Positions 35,066 through 42,208 of a stretch of DNA of 64,000 bases are shown here, piece after piece (the stretch's first letter is position 1; each line of letters opens with the position of its first letter). The position numbers and the translations under genes are program-made. The stretch lies in contig CAWBVZ010000006.1 in the NCBI GenBank assembly GCA_963792385.1, positions 310,001 through 374,000 of the forward strand, given 5' to 3'. The DNA is from DASSUW01 sp963792385 (lineage in GTDB: Bacteria; Actinomycetota; Thermoleophilia; Solirubrobacterales; Solirubrobacteraceae). Below the pieces are notes generated by a model. The model was given only the letters and a program-made list of their open reading frames with translations, had not been told where the DNA came from and did not search any database.

Positions 35066-36162
35066 AGCGAAGGCACCACCACGAGATCGCGTTCGTCCAA
35101 CGCTCCTTGGACCTGGACCCGTCCGCCTCCGGTGTCGAACAAGCCCGGCGTCACGGCGACCAGCTCGCGCCGCCCGCCGGTGCGCACGACCTCGACCGCG
35201 AACCCGCCACCGGACTTGCCGACCAGCGCGGTGACCGGGACGCTCAGGGCGCTCGTCACCCCCTTGGTCGTGATCTCCACCCGGACCGGGGCCTTGTCGA
35301 GCCCGCGCGCCTGCTTCGGCTTGTCGAGACTGATGAACGTCGGGATGGTCGCGTCGGCGGCCTTGCTGTCCGGTCCAGCCGGGACCTGCGCGACTCTGCC
35401 GAACCCCTCGACGCTTCCGGACACCGGCATGTTGCCTGGCAGCGTGACCTGCGCGCGGTCGCCCTGCTTGACCTCACCCTGCTGGGACGGATCGAGATTC
35501 ACCTGCACGTGCAGCTTGTGGGATGTGGCCTTCAGGACTGGTGCACCCGGCCTGGCGGGTGCACCGAGCTCGGCGGTGACCTTGGCGATCCGCACCGACT
35601 CGGGCAGGAAGACGACCTCGCCGATACCAAGCGCTCCGGTCACCCGTAAGCCCTTGTCGTGCTGAAGCACCTTGAGCGCCTTCTCCGTCTTGAAGGTGAA
35701 GTCGTTGTCGCTGGGGTCGATGTGGACGTGCGCGTCGGCGTCGTAGCCGAGCTGGTGCAGGTTCCGGTTGAGCTGACGGACGTCCCGGCCGGCGTCGCCG
35801 GTGTGCAGGTCGCGGTACGTCGGGACGGTGCCGCACAGCAGCACCACCGGCTTCTCGTTCACCCGATAGAGCACGCCGCCGCAGCCGACCTTGTCCCCGT
35901 TTTCCGGCAGCTCGGTGTAGGTCCCGCCGGCACGGTTGATGACGGAGAACGACGAGCCGTCCGGTCGCGCCCGGTAGGTCAGCGTCCCGGCCTGGGAGAC
36001 CATGGCCGAGAGCTCGCCCTTCTCGACCTTCGCGGTGTTCGGCGGCGTGTCATCTGCGGACGGGGTCGATTGCTTGGCGCTGGACATCGCGACAACCCCC
36101 CCGGTGGCGGTCGCGATAACCAGGGCGGCCCCTGCGGCCAGCGCCCAGGTCTTCCGCCTCAC
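35062..36162 (-). CDS. Membrane-anchored efflux adaptor with peptidoglycan-binding segment
   Basis: 366 residues from GTG 36162, which overlaps the stop of the lipoprotein gene. N-terminal TM helix (TWALAAGAALVIATATGGVVA), then a barrel/lipoyl-type region, a helical DLHTGDAGRDVRQLNRNLHQLGY segment typical of PG_binding_1 domains, followed by TEKALKVLQHDKGLRVTG, and C-terminal beta domains (VTALVGKSGGGFAVEVVRTGGRRELVAVTPGLFD) like HlyD/MacA adaptors. It should couple the MacB-type exporter to the cell wall in this Gram-positive envelope. Two Cys (KVGCGG, VLLCGT) may form a disulfide. Confidence 0.85.
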   Translation of the reverse strand: MRRKTWALAAGAALVIATATGGVVAMSSAKQSTPSADDTPPNTAKVEKGELSAMVSQAGTLTYRARPDGSSFSVINRAGGTYTELPENGDKVGCGGVLYRVNEKPVVLLCGTVPTYRDLHTGDAGRDVRQLNRNLHQLGYDADAHVHIDPSDNDFTFKTEKALKVLQHDKGLRVTGALGIGEVVFLPESVRIAKVTAELGAPARPGAPVLKATSHKLHVQVNLDPSQQGEVKQGDRAQVTLPGNMPVSGSVEGFGRVAQVPAGPDSKAADATIPTFISLDKPKQARGLDKAPVRVEITTKGVTSALSVPVTALVGKSGGGFAVEVVRTGGRRELVAVTPGLFDTGGGRVQVQGALDERDLVVVPSL

Positions 36163-36686
36163 GGCTGACCCGCCCCTGCCTTGGCCGCGAAATCGCGGCA
36201 CTTCTGCATCGCGGCGTTGAGAACGGTCATACCGCCCTCCCTCGCGGAGGATGGAATTCGATTCGTGTCGACGAGCGGATCACCCCGGCCGGGATCGGGG
36301 AAGTCCTTCACGCCGTTCTCGCGTATGCACTGGGCGAACTCGAGGCGCGCGTCTTGCTCGTCGGCGGTCACGTGCTTGTCGCCCGTGAACCCCGGTGGCT
36401 GCAGGTCTTCACACGCGGCGATGGCGTTCTGCCATGCCGCGCTGTTCGGGTCCAGTGACGAGCCATTCAGTACCCCGTCGATTGTCAACCCCTCCGACGC
36501 GTCCGGGTCCGGGAACTCGCTGACACCGTGGTCGCGCATGCAGGCGGCGAACTTCACCGCCTGCCTCTGACCGACGTTCGCTTTGCCGGCGTTGCCGGTC
36601 TCGGCAGGTTCGTTCGAACAGCCCGCGCCGATCAGGGCGACGATGGCAAGGGCGGCCACGGGCCGGAGTCTCTTGCTGATAGTCAC
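36159..36686 (-). CDS. Lipoprotein with duplicated CxxxxGVxxFPDP motif
   Basis: 175 residues from GTG 36686. Lipoprotein signal: AALAIVALIGAGC with lipidated Cys about residue 22. The mature part carries two related repeats: FAACMRDHGVSEFPDPDASEG and FAQCIRENGVKDFPDPGRGDP, each with Cys, Gly-Val and Phe-Pro-Asp-Pro, and each followed later by a further Cys (AIAACEDL; AMQKCRDF), suggesting two disulfide-bonded modules. Similar lipoproteins accompany MacB-type exporters in actinobacteria (recalled, not verified). Function unknown; a surface sensor or substrate-capturing partner is plausible. Overlaps both neighbours by 4 nt. Confidence 0.8.
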   Translation of the reverse strand: MTISKRLRPVAALAIVALIGAGCSNEPAETGNAGKANVGQRQAVKFAACMRDHGVSEFPDPDASEGLTIDGVLNGSSLDPNSAAWQNAIAACEDLQPPGFTGDKHVTADEQDARLEFAQCIRENGVKDFPDPGRGDPLVDTNRIPSSAREGGMTVLNAAMQKCRDFAAKAGAGQP

Positions 36687-37273
36687 TGCTGCATCCTTGG
36701 ATCGTGCGTAGGGTCGGCATAGATGGGAGGGCAACCGTGCTCGACGGCTTCAGGGCGCAGTTCGTAGTGCCACGGTTCGTTGCCGTAGATCTGGCACAGC
36801 CCGTACGCGGCGCCGTGCTCGGACAGCCACGCCGTGGCGTCGGAGGGCCCGAGGTCGACCGCGTCCCCAGACACGTGAGGGGACGTGTCGGGCGTCGCCA
36901 CCCATCGGGCGGCTTCCGCCTCTGAGCCGTACTTCGAGATCGCCTCGTTGAGGAGCTCTTGTTGGTGCTCCGCGGACCGCCAGCCGCTCTGGACGGACCA
37001 CTCGACCCCGTCGTACGCGGCATCAGCTGCCGCTCGGCGGAGAGCACCGACGAGAGCCGGATCGAGGTTGCCTTCACCCCGAATCCGTGGTGAATCATGG
37101 CGCCCACTGCGAGGGACATCGATGGCTGATGCGGCCGTCGAGGACAACGAGGCGAGCGCCTGGTATCCGAGAACTGCGGCGATCGCCACGATGACGACCA
37201 CCAGGCCGGTGGCACGGAGCCTGCGACTCCGAGTCCGATAGATCGTTGCTCGTGCTGGTTCGCTGTAGGTCAC
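36683..37273 (-). CDS. VanY-like D-alanyl-D-alanine carboxypeptidase (M15B)
   Basis: 196 residues from GTG 37273. Uncleaved N-terminal TM anchor (ATGLVVVIVAIAAVLGYQAL), then the M15 catalytic domain: SVQSGWRSAEHQQELL, zinc ligands in SPHVSGDAVDLG (SxHxxGxAxD) and catalytic Glu/His in EPWHYEL. Cys residues near LCQIY and HGCPP may pair. Removes the terminal D-Ala from peptidoglycan stem peptides. First gene of an operon running leftwards through lipoprotein, adaptor and exporter, divergent from a VanRS-like two-component system 86 nt away. Confidence 0.92.
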   Translation of the reverse strand: MTYSEPARATIYRTRSRRLRATGLVVVIVAIAAVLGYQALASLSSTAASAIDVPRSGRHDSPRIRGEGNLDPALVGALRRAAADAAYDGVEWSVQSGWRSAEHQQELLNEAISKYGSEAEAARWVATPDTSPHVSGDAVDLGPSDATAWLSEHGAAYGLCQIYGNEPWHYELRPEAVEHGCPPIYADPTHDPRMQQ

Positions 37274-37308
37274 GCCGCCATTGAAGGCAGCGCGGTGTTG
37301 CCGGCACG

Positions 37309-37338
37309 TATGCGGTTTTCGATATGCCGACGATATGC
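37309..37338. promoter_or_regulatory. Direct repeats TATGC/GATATGC in the VanY-RR divergent promoter
   Basis: GATATGC occurs at 37321-37327 and 37332-37338, 11 bp apart, and a related GTATGC at 37308-37313. Eleven-bp spacing of 7-bp half-sites is typical for tandem OmpR-family dimers. The site lies between the divergent vanY-like and response-regulator genes and would let the regulator control both. Confidence 0.5.
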
Positions 37339-37359
37339 GCCGGCTCGTAGCATCGGAGC

Positions 37360-38046
37360 ATGCGCGTGTTGCTGGTTGAGGACGAGCCGTTGATGGCAGA
37401 CGCCATCCGCGATGGCCTGCGCCTGGAAGCGATCGCGGCAGACATCGCAGGCGACGGCGACACCGCCTTGGAGCTGCTGAGCGTCAACGCCTACGACATC
37501 GCCGTCCTCGACCGGGACATCCCCGGGCCCTCCGGTGACGAGATCGCCAAGCGCATCATCGCGTCCGGCAGCGGCATGCCGATCCTCATGCTCACCGCTG
37601 CCGACCGCCTCGACGACAAGGCCACCGGGTTCGAGCTCGGCGCCGACGACTACCTCACCAAGCCGTTCGAGCTCCGAGAGCTCGTCCTCCGCCTCAGAGC
37701 ACTCGACCGCAGACGCGCCCACAGCCGGCCGCCCGTGCAGGAGATCGCAGGTCTGCGGCTCGATCCGTTCCGCCGCGAGGTCTACCGCGACGACCGCTAT
37801 GTCGCGCTGACCCGCAAGCAGTTCGCCGTGCTCGAAGTGCTCGTCGCCGCCGAAGGCGGCGTCGTCAGCGCCGAAGAGCTCCTCAAGCGGGCGTGGGATC
37901 AGAACGCCGACCCCTTCACCAACGCTGTGCGCATCACGGTCTCGGCACTGCGCAAACGGCTCGGCGAACCGGCGATCATCACCACGGTGGCCGGCGTCGG
38001 CTACCGCATAGACGCAGAACCGGAGGCCGGAGGCGACGATGGATAG
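37360..38046 (+). CDS. OmpR-family response regulator (VanR-like)
   Basis: 228 residues. Receiver domain with acidic pocket Glu7/Asp8, phospho-acceptor Asp51 (AVLDRDIPGPSG), Thr in MLTAAD and Lys in YLTKPFELREL. C-terminal winged helix: LDPFRREVYRDDRYVALTRKQFAVLEVLVAAEGGVVSAEELL...NAVRITVSALRKRLG. Overlaps the sensor kinase by 8 nt. Divergent from the VanY-MacB operon, its likely target along with itself. Confidence 0.95.
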   Translation: MRVLLVEDEPLMADAIRDGLRLEAIAADIAGDGDTALELLSVNAYDIAVLDRDIPGPSGDEIAKRIIASGSGMPILMLTAADRLDDKATGFELGADDYLTKPFELRELVLRLRALDRRRAHSRPPVQEIAGLRLDPFRREVYRDDRYVALTRKQFAVLEVLVAAEGGVVSAEELLKRAWDQNADPFTNAVRITVSALRKRLGEPAIITTVAGVGYRIDAEPEAGGDDG

Positions 38047-39103
38047 AGCCCCTGGTCTGAGCGTTCGCCTCAAGCTCACCCTTAGCTACGCCGGCTTCCT
38101 CATGCTCGCCGGTGCCGTGCTGCTCAGCGCCGGGTACTTCTCGCTTTCGCGTGGCGTGCACCCCGGTGTGATCTTCATCGTTCGCAGCCACGCCGACCTC
38201 CTGCGCTATTTCGCTCCGATCGCGGCCATCGTGATGGCGTTCCTGCTGGTGTTCGGTCTGCTGGGAGGGTGGTTTCTCGCCGGCCGCATGCTCGCCCCCC
38301 TGACCGGCATCACGAACGCCACACGCATCGCTGCGACCGGATCGCTGGCCCACAGAATCCGGCTACCGGGCCGCAACGACGAGTTCCGCGAGCTCGCCGA
38401 CGCCTTCGACGCCATGCTCGCGCGCCTCGAAGCCCACGTCGCCGAACAGCAGCGATTCGCAGCCAACGCCTCCCACGAGCTGCGCACCCCGCTGGCGATC
38501 ACGCAGACGCTTCTCGAAGTCGCCCGCAAGGATGCGAATCACGACAACGGCGAGCTCGTCGACCGCCTCCACTACGTCAACACGCGAGCGATCGACCTCA
38601 CCGAGGCACTGCTCGTACTCAGCCGCGCCGACCAGCGGTCCTTCGTCCGAGAACAGGTCGACCTGTCCCTGATCGCAGAGGAAGCCACTGAGACGCTCCT
38701 TCCCCTCGCAGAAGACCGCGGCGTCACCATCGAGACCTCCGGCGACATGACCCCCGCCGTCGGCTCACCCGCACTCCTGCAGCAGGTGGCCACGAACCTC
38801 GTGCACAACGCGATCGTCCACAATCTGCGTGACCGGGGCACCGTGTGGGTCACCACCAGCGTTGACGCCACGAGCGTGGGGCTCACTGTCGAGAACACCG
38901 GCGAGAAGCTCACCCCGCAGCTCGTTTCCACTCTTGTCGAGCCGTTTCGTCGCGGCACCGAACGCATCCGCACCGACCACGCAGGCGCCGGCCTTGGCCT
39001 GGCGATCGTCAAGAGCATCACCGAAGCCCATGACGGAACCCTCACCCTCACCCCCCGGGCCGCTGGGGGGCTGTGCGTCACAGTGGAACTACCCGCCGCG
39101 TAA
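38039..39103 (+). CDS. Membrane sensor histidine kinase (VanS-like)
   Basis: 354 residues. Two TM helices (about 15-33 and 58-80) enclosing a very short extracytoplasmic loop of ~25 residues, HAMP (RMLAPLTGITNATRIAATGSL), HisKA with FAANASHELRTPLAITQTLL (phospho-His), and HATPase with N box NLVHNAIVHN and G box GAGLGLAIVKSI. The short loop implies intramembrane sensing, as in kinases that monitor antibiotic-ABC transporters, which fits the neighbouring MacB-type exporter. Its partner is the response regulator upstream. Confidence 0.95.
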   Translation: MDRAPGLSVRLKLTLSYAGFLMLAGAVLLSAGYFSLSRGVHPGVIFIVRSHADLLRYFAPIAAIVMAFLLVFGLLGGWFLAGRMLAPLTGITNATRIAATGSLAHRIRLPGRNDEFRELADAFDAMLARLEAHVAEQQRFAANASHELRTPLAITQTLLEVARKDANHDNGELVDRLHYVNTRAIDLTEALLVLSRADQRSFVREQVDLSLIAEEATETLLPLAEDRGVTIETSGDMTPAVGSPALLQQVATNLVHNAIVHNLRDRGTVWVTTSVDATSVGLTVENTGEKLTPQLVSTLVEPFRRGTERIRTDHAGAGLGLAIVKSITEAHDGTLTLTPRAAGGLCVTVELPAA

Positions 39104-39106
39104 CGA

Positions 39107-40348
39107 CTACCCCAGTTGGTCGCGGCGGCGGGTCAGGTAGGCGGTCTCGGCGGTGTTGCCGGCGAGCTCGATGGCTTTGTCGTAGGCCGCGCGCGACTCC
39201 TGGCCGCGGCCCAGCCGGCGCAGCAGGTCGGCGCGGGTGGCGTGGTAGGCGTGATAGCCGGCCAACCTGTCCTCAAGACGGTCGACGGCCGCCAGTGCCA
39301 CCTGCGGGCCATCGAGCTCGGCGACCGCGATGGCCCGGTTGAGGGCGATGATCGGCGAGGGGTCGAGGCGGACGAGCTGGTCGTAGAGGGCGAGGACCTG
39401 CGACCAGTCGGTGTCGCGCATGTCGCGGGCGGAGGTGTGCACCGCGTTGATCGCGGCGAGGATCTGGTAGCGACCCGGAGCCACCCCGGCGGCGGCAGCG
39501 GCGAGGCGCTCGCGCACCAGCCGGTGGCCCTCGGCAATCAGCGCCGCGTCCCAGGCCCCACGGTCCTGCTCGTCGAGCGCAACCAGTTCGCCGCTGGCCG
39601 AGACCCGGGCGGGGCGGCGGGCCTCGATGAGGAGCATCAGCGCCAGCAGCCCGGCTGCCTCACCGTCGTCCGGCAGGAGGGCACGGATCAGGCGCGTGAG
39701 CCGGATCGCCTCGGCGGTCAGGTCGGGACGTAGGGGATCGGTGTCGGGGCCGGTTGCCAGGTAGCCCTCGTTGAAGACGAGAAAGAGGGCGGCGAGTACG
39801 CCGGAGACGCGTGCCGGGAGATCCTCGGCGGACGGCACGCGATAGGGGATGCGAGCCGCCTTGATCTTGGCCTTCGCGCGGGTGATCCGCTGCCCCATCG
39901 CACTCTCGGTCACCAGGAAGGCACGGGCGATCTCGGGCATCGTCAGACCGCCGACCATGCGCAGCGTCAGTGCCATCCGGGTCTCCATCGCCAGCGCCGG
40001 GTGACAGCACGTGAAGATCAGCCGCAGCCGGTCGTCGTCGATAGCGCCGAGAGGCTCGGGCGCGCCGTCGTCGTACACCATCCGAGCCTCCTTGTGCTTG
40101 TCATCGCGCTTGTTCTCGCGCCGGATCCGGTCGATGGCCTTGTGGTTGGCGGTGGTGGTCAGCCAGGCGCCGGGATTGGGGGGCACGCCGTCGGCCGGCC
40201 ACCGCTCGACGGCGGTCGCGAACGCCTCGGCGGCCGCATCCTCGGCGATGCCGAGGTCACCGAAGCGCCTGGTCAGGGCGGCGACCACGCGCGCCCACTC
40301 CTCGTGGTGGGCTCGGGTGATCGCCGCCGTGGCGCCGATCCCGCTCAC
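39107..40348 (-). CDS. ECF42-type RNA polymerase sigma factor with TPR-like C-terminal extension
   Basis: 413 residues from GTG 40348, overlapping the YCII gene's stop. Sigma2 region: HEEWARVVAALTRRFGDLGIAEDAAAEAF...WLTTTANHKAIDRIRRE; sigma4: MALTLRMVGGLTMPEIARAFLVTESAMGQRITRAKAKIK. The remaining ~230 residues (LFLVFNEGYLA... HAYHATRADLLRRLGRGQESRAAYDKAIELA) form the helical, TPR-containing extension characteristic of ECF42. These sigma factors have no classical anti-sigma factor; they are encoded with DGPF/YCII proteins, as here, and the extension is reported to matter for activity in Streptomyces. Confidence 0.93.
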   Translation of the reverse strand: MSGIGATAAITRAHHEEWARVVAALTRRFGDLGIAEDAAAEAFATAVERWPADGVPPNPGAWLTTTANHKAIDRIRRENKRDDKHKEARMVYDDGAPEPLGAIDDDRLRLIFTCCHPALAMETRMALTLRMVGGLTMPEIARAFLVTESAMGQRITRAKAKIKAARIPYRVPSAEDLPARVSGVLAALFLVFNEGYLATGPDTDPLRPDLTAEAIRLTRLIRALLPDDGEAAGLLALMLLIEARRPARVSASGELVALDEQDRGAWDAALIAEGHRLVRERLAAAAAGVAPGRYQILAAINAVHTSARDMRDTDWSQVLALYDQLVRLDPSPIIALNRAIAVAELDGPQVALAAVDRLEDRLAGYHAYHATRADLLRRLGRGQESRAAYDKAIELAGNTAETAYLTRRRDQLG

Positions 40349-40674
40349 TGGTCGTGGAACGGCCGCACCTCGACCCTGCGGTTGCACTTCTTCGACCCGT
40401 CGGCGGCGAGCTCGAGCGCCACGTCGAGGTCGGGCGCCTCGATGATCCAGAAGCCGCCGAGGTATTCCTTCGACTCCAGAAAGGGCCCGTCGGTGACCAT
40501 CGCCTCCTCACCGCGGTTGTCGATGACGGTGGCCGTGTCGAGCGAGGCGAGGCCGCCGGCGAAGACCCAGTGGCCCTCGGCCCGGAGCCGGTCATTGAAC
40601 ACGTCGATCGCAGCGTCCTCGTCCGGGGTGGCGAGGCCGGCCTGGTCTTGGATCACGGAAATCAGGTATTGCAT
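40345..40674 (-). CDS. YCII/DGPF-domain protein, ECF42 partner
   Basis: 109 residues. Ferredoxin-like YCII fold: MQYLISVIQD..., EGHWVFAGGLASLDTATVI, VTDGPFLESKEYLGGFWIIEAPDLDVALELAA with the signature DGPF motif, and RRVEVRPFHDQ at the end. Encoded immediately upstream of, and overlapping with, the ECF42 gene. Role not established; DGPF proteins are the main known targets and companions of ECF42 sigma factors. Confidence 0.92.
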   Translation of the reverse strand: MQYLISVIQDQAGLATPDEDAAIDVFNDRLRAEGHWVFAGGLASLDTATVIDNRGEEAMVTDGPFLESKEYLGGFWIIEAPDLDVALELAADGSKKCNRRVEVRPFHDQ

Positions 40675-40694
40675 CTGAGAATCGTCTCCTGTGG

Positions 40695-41315
40695 TCAGGC
40701 CATTACGCACTGCGGGCGCCCGGCCGGCCGGAAGACCTGGATCGTCACGCCCTTCGAGTCGACTCGCGACTCGACCATGTCGAGCGCAAGATCCCGGCCG
40801 GCGTCCGGGAACAACCGCGCGCCCTGGCCGAGAACCACGGGCACGACGATCAGAGTCATCTCGTCGACCAGATCGTTCTCCAGCAGCCACCGAGTCAGGG
40901 TGCCACTGCCGTGCACCTGGAGCTCACGCCCCGGCTTGGCCTTCAGGTCCGCGATGGCTGTCGCAAGGTCATCGGACAGGACGGTGGTGCCCGACCACGC
41001 CGGATCGGCGAGGGTGGTCGATGCCACGTACTTGGGCCGGGTGTCCAACGCCTGCCAGACGGGCTCCCAGCCAGGGACATCCTCGATCGTCAACGACCCC
41101 CACGAGCCGGCGAACAGCTCGTAGGTCCGCCGGCCGAGCAGGAACGCGTCGGCGCGCTGGTACGCCTGGTTGATGAACGTCACGGTGTCCTTGTCGCCCT
41201 TCCCGCGGGCCCATCCGCCGCGCTCGAATCCGTTTCTGCGGTCCTCATCCGACGCGCCGCCGTTTCCCTGCATCACTCCATCGAGGGTGACCTGGGTCAT
41301 GGTCGTCAGCTTCAT
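40695..41315 (-). CDS. Dihydrofolate-reductase-like (RibD C-terminal domain) protein
   Basis: 206 residues from ATG 41315 with AGGAG upstream; the longer frame lacks support. RibD_C/DHFR fold: MTQVTLDGVMQGNGG, RADAFLLGRRTYELFAGSW, KYVASTTL, LQVHGSGTLTRWLLENDLVDEMTLIVVPVVLGQGARLFPD. These proteins are probably NAD(P)H-dependent reductases of unknown substrate. It lies 20 nt upstream of the YCII gene on the same strand and is a common third member of ECF42 clusters. Confidence 0.9.
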   Translation of the reverse strand: MKLTTMTQVTLDGVMQGNGGASDEDRRNGFERGGWARGKGDKDTVTFINQAYQRADAFLLGRRTYELFAGSWGSLTIEDVPGWEPVWQALDTRPKYVASTTLADPAWSGTTVLSDDLATAIADLKAKPGRELQVHGSGTLTRWLLENDLVDEMTLIVVPVVLGQGARLFPDAGRDLALDMVESRVDSKGVTIQVFRPAGRPQCVMA

Positions 41316-41486
41316 GATCGTGGGCTCCTGTCCCTTGGCGCCGCCCCCTGTGGGCGGCCTCACCCCCACAACGAACAGCACTGCCCCGATCCGACACCTC
41401 CTCCCGGATTTCTTCAAGAACCCAACCTTCGCGACGCGCCCGGGGTCATACCCGCTGACAAGCAACCCCCCGGAAGGGAATCCACC

Positions 41487-41873
41487 ATGTTCAGCATCAC
41501 CCTCAAACGGTCAGCGGCAACCCTCGTCGTCGTGGCGGGACTGCTCGCGGCGGCCGGACCGGCGAGCGCGCAGATCCTGGACGGCCCGATCCTGGCCAAG
41601 GCCGGGCCGCAGGCACCCAAGCCATCCGTCGTCGTCATTGATCTGAACGACCCCTTCTTCAGGCTCGCCGGCAACGACACGCGTTACGCGCGAGGCACGC
41701 AGGTCGGCAGCGAGGGCGTGGAGGACAACGCCGTGCCGCTGGAGCCAGTCTCGTTCACCTTCAAGGGCGAGATGGTCGGCTTGGAGCCCAACGCGCTCGG
41801 CACGCGGGTCGGCAGCGAGGGCGTGAAGGCGGTCAACAACCTCCGCGGCGAGGCCATCGACATCATCCCTTAG
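41487..41873 (+). CDS. Small secreted protein of unknown function
   Basis: 128 residues. GGAAGGGAA precedes ATG 41487. Signal peptide 1-28 (LVVVAGLLAAAGPASAQ). The mature part contains a twice-repeated GTQVGSEGV / GTRVGSEGV element about 37 residues apart, each preceded by a Leu/Asn-rich segment. No Cys and no known domain. Divergent from the RibD-like gene. I do not recognise the family. Confidence 0.6.
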   Translation: MFSITLKRSAATLVVVAGLLAAAGPASAQILDGPILAKAGPQAPKPSVVVIDLNDPFFRLAGNDTRYARGTQVGSEGVEDNAVPLEPVSFTFKGEMVGLEPNALGTRVGSEGVKAVNNLRGEAIDIIP

Positions 41874-41981
41874 CCTCGGTCGCGCGGAGCGGAGCGTTGA
41901 CGGCCCGGTGGTAACCCCGTTCTCCGAGCGCTCATTGCCATTCTGTTGCCACCTGGCACCGGCGCACGACCCCGAGAACGA

Positions 41982-42009
41982 CGAAAGCCCCGCGTTAGCA
42001 GGGCCTTCG
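41982..42009 (-). terminator. Hairpin downstream of the tRNA-Met fragment
   Basis: On the minus strand CGAAGGCCC, loop, GGGGCTTTCG: a typical tRNA-distal stem-loop, preserved just past the 3' end of the tRNA fragment. This is original chromosomal DNA next to the insertion point. Confidence 0.5.
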
Positions 42010-42013
42010 TGAG

Positions 42014-42060
<47 letters not shown>

Positions 42061-42138
42061 GGCAGAAGCGCTGAACCCGCATTCCTACGTGAGGTTAGGG
42101 CGGCAAAGTATGGCTTTAGAGCGTTGAATCCGAGCAGT

Positions 42139-42199
42139 TTGGTCCTGCGCTTGGTCCTGCACCTCGAGTTGGTCCTGCATCTCGTGGGGTTGGTCCTGC
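42139..42199. repeat. Four direct repeats TTGGTCCTGC between att fragment and integrase
   Basis: Copies at 42139, 42151, 42169 and 42190, spaced 12, 18 and 21 nt, most followed by A/G-C/T-C/T. They lie between the tRNA fragment and the integrase start. Arrays like this beside att sites usually are arm-type binding sites for the integrase or sites for its excisionase. Confidence 0.6.
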
Positions 42200-42208
42200 A
42201 CCCTTTTC

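Noticed and set aside
42124..42208. Leu-Val-Leu repeat peptide upstream of the integrase
   Set aside because: Encoded by the direct repeats themselves; no RBS and no family.
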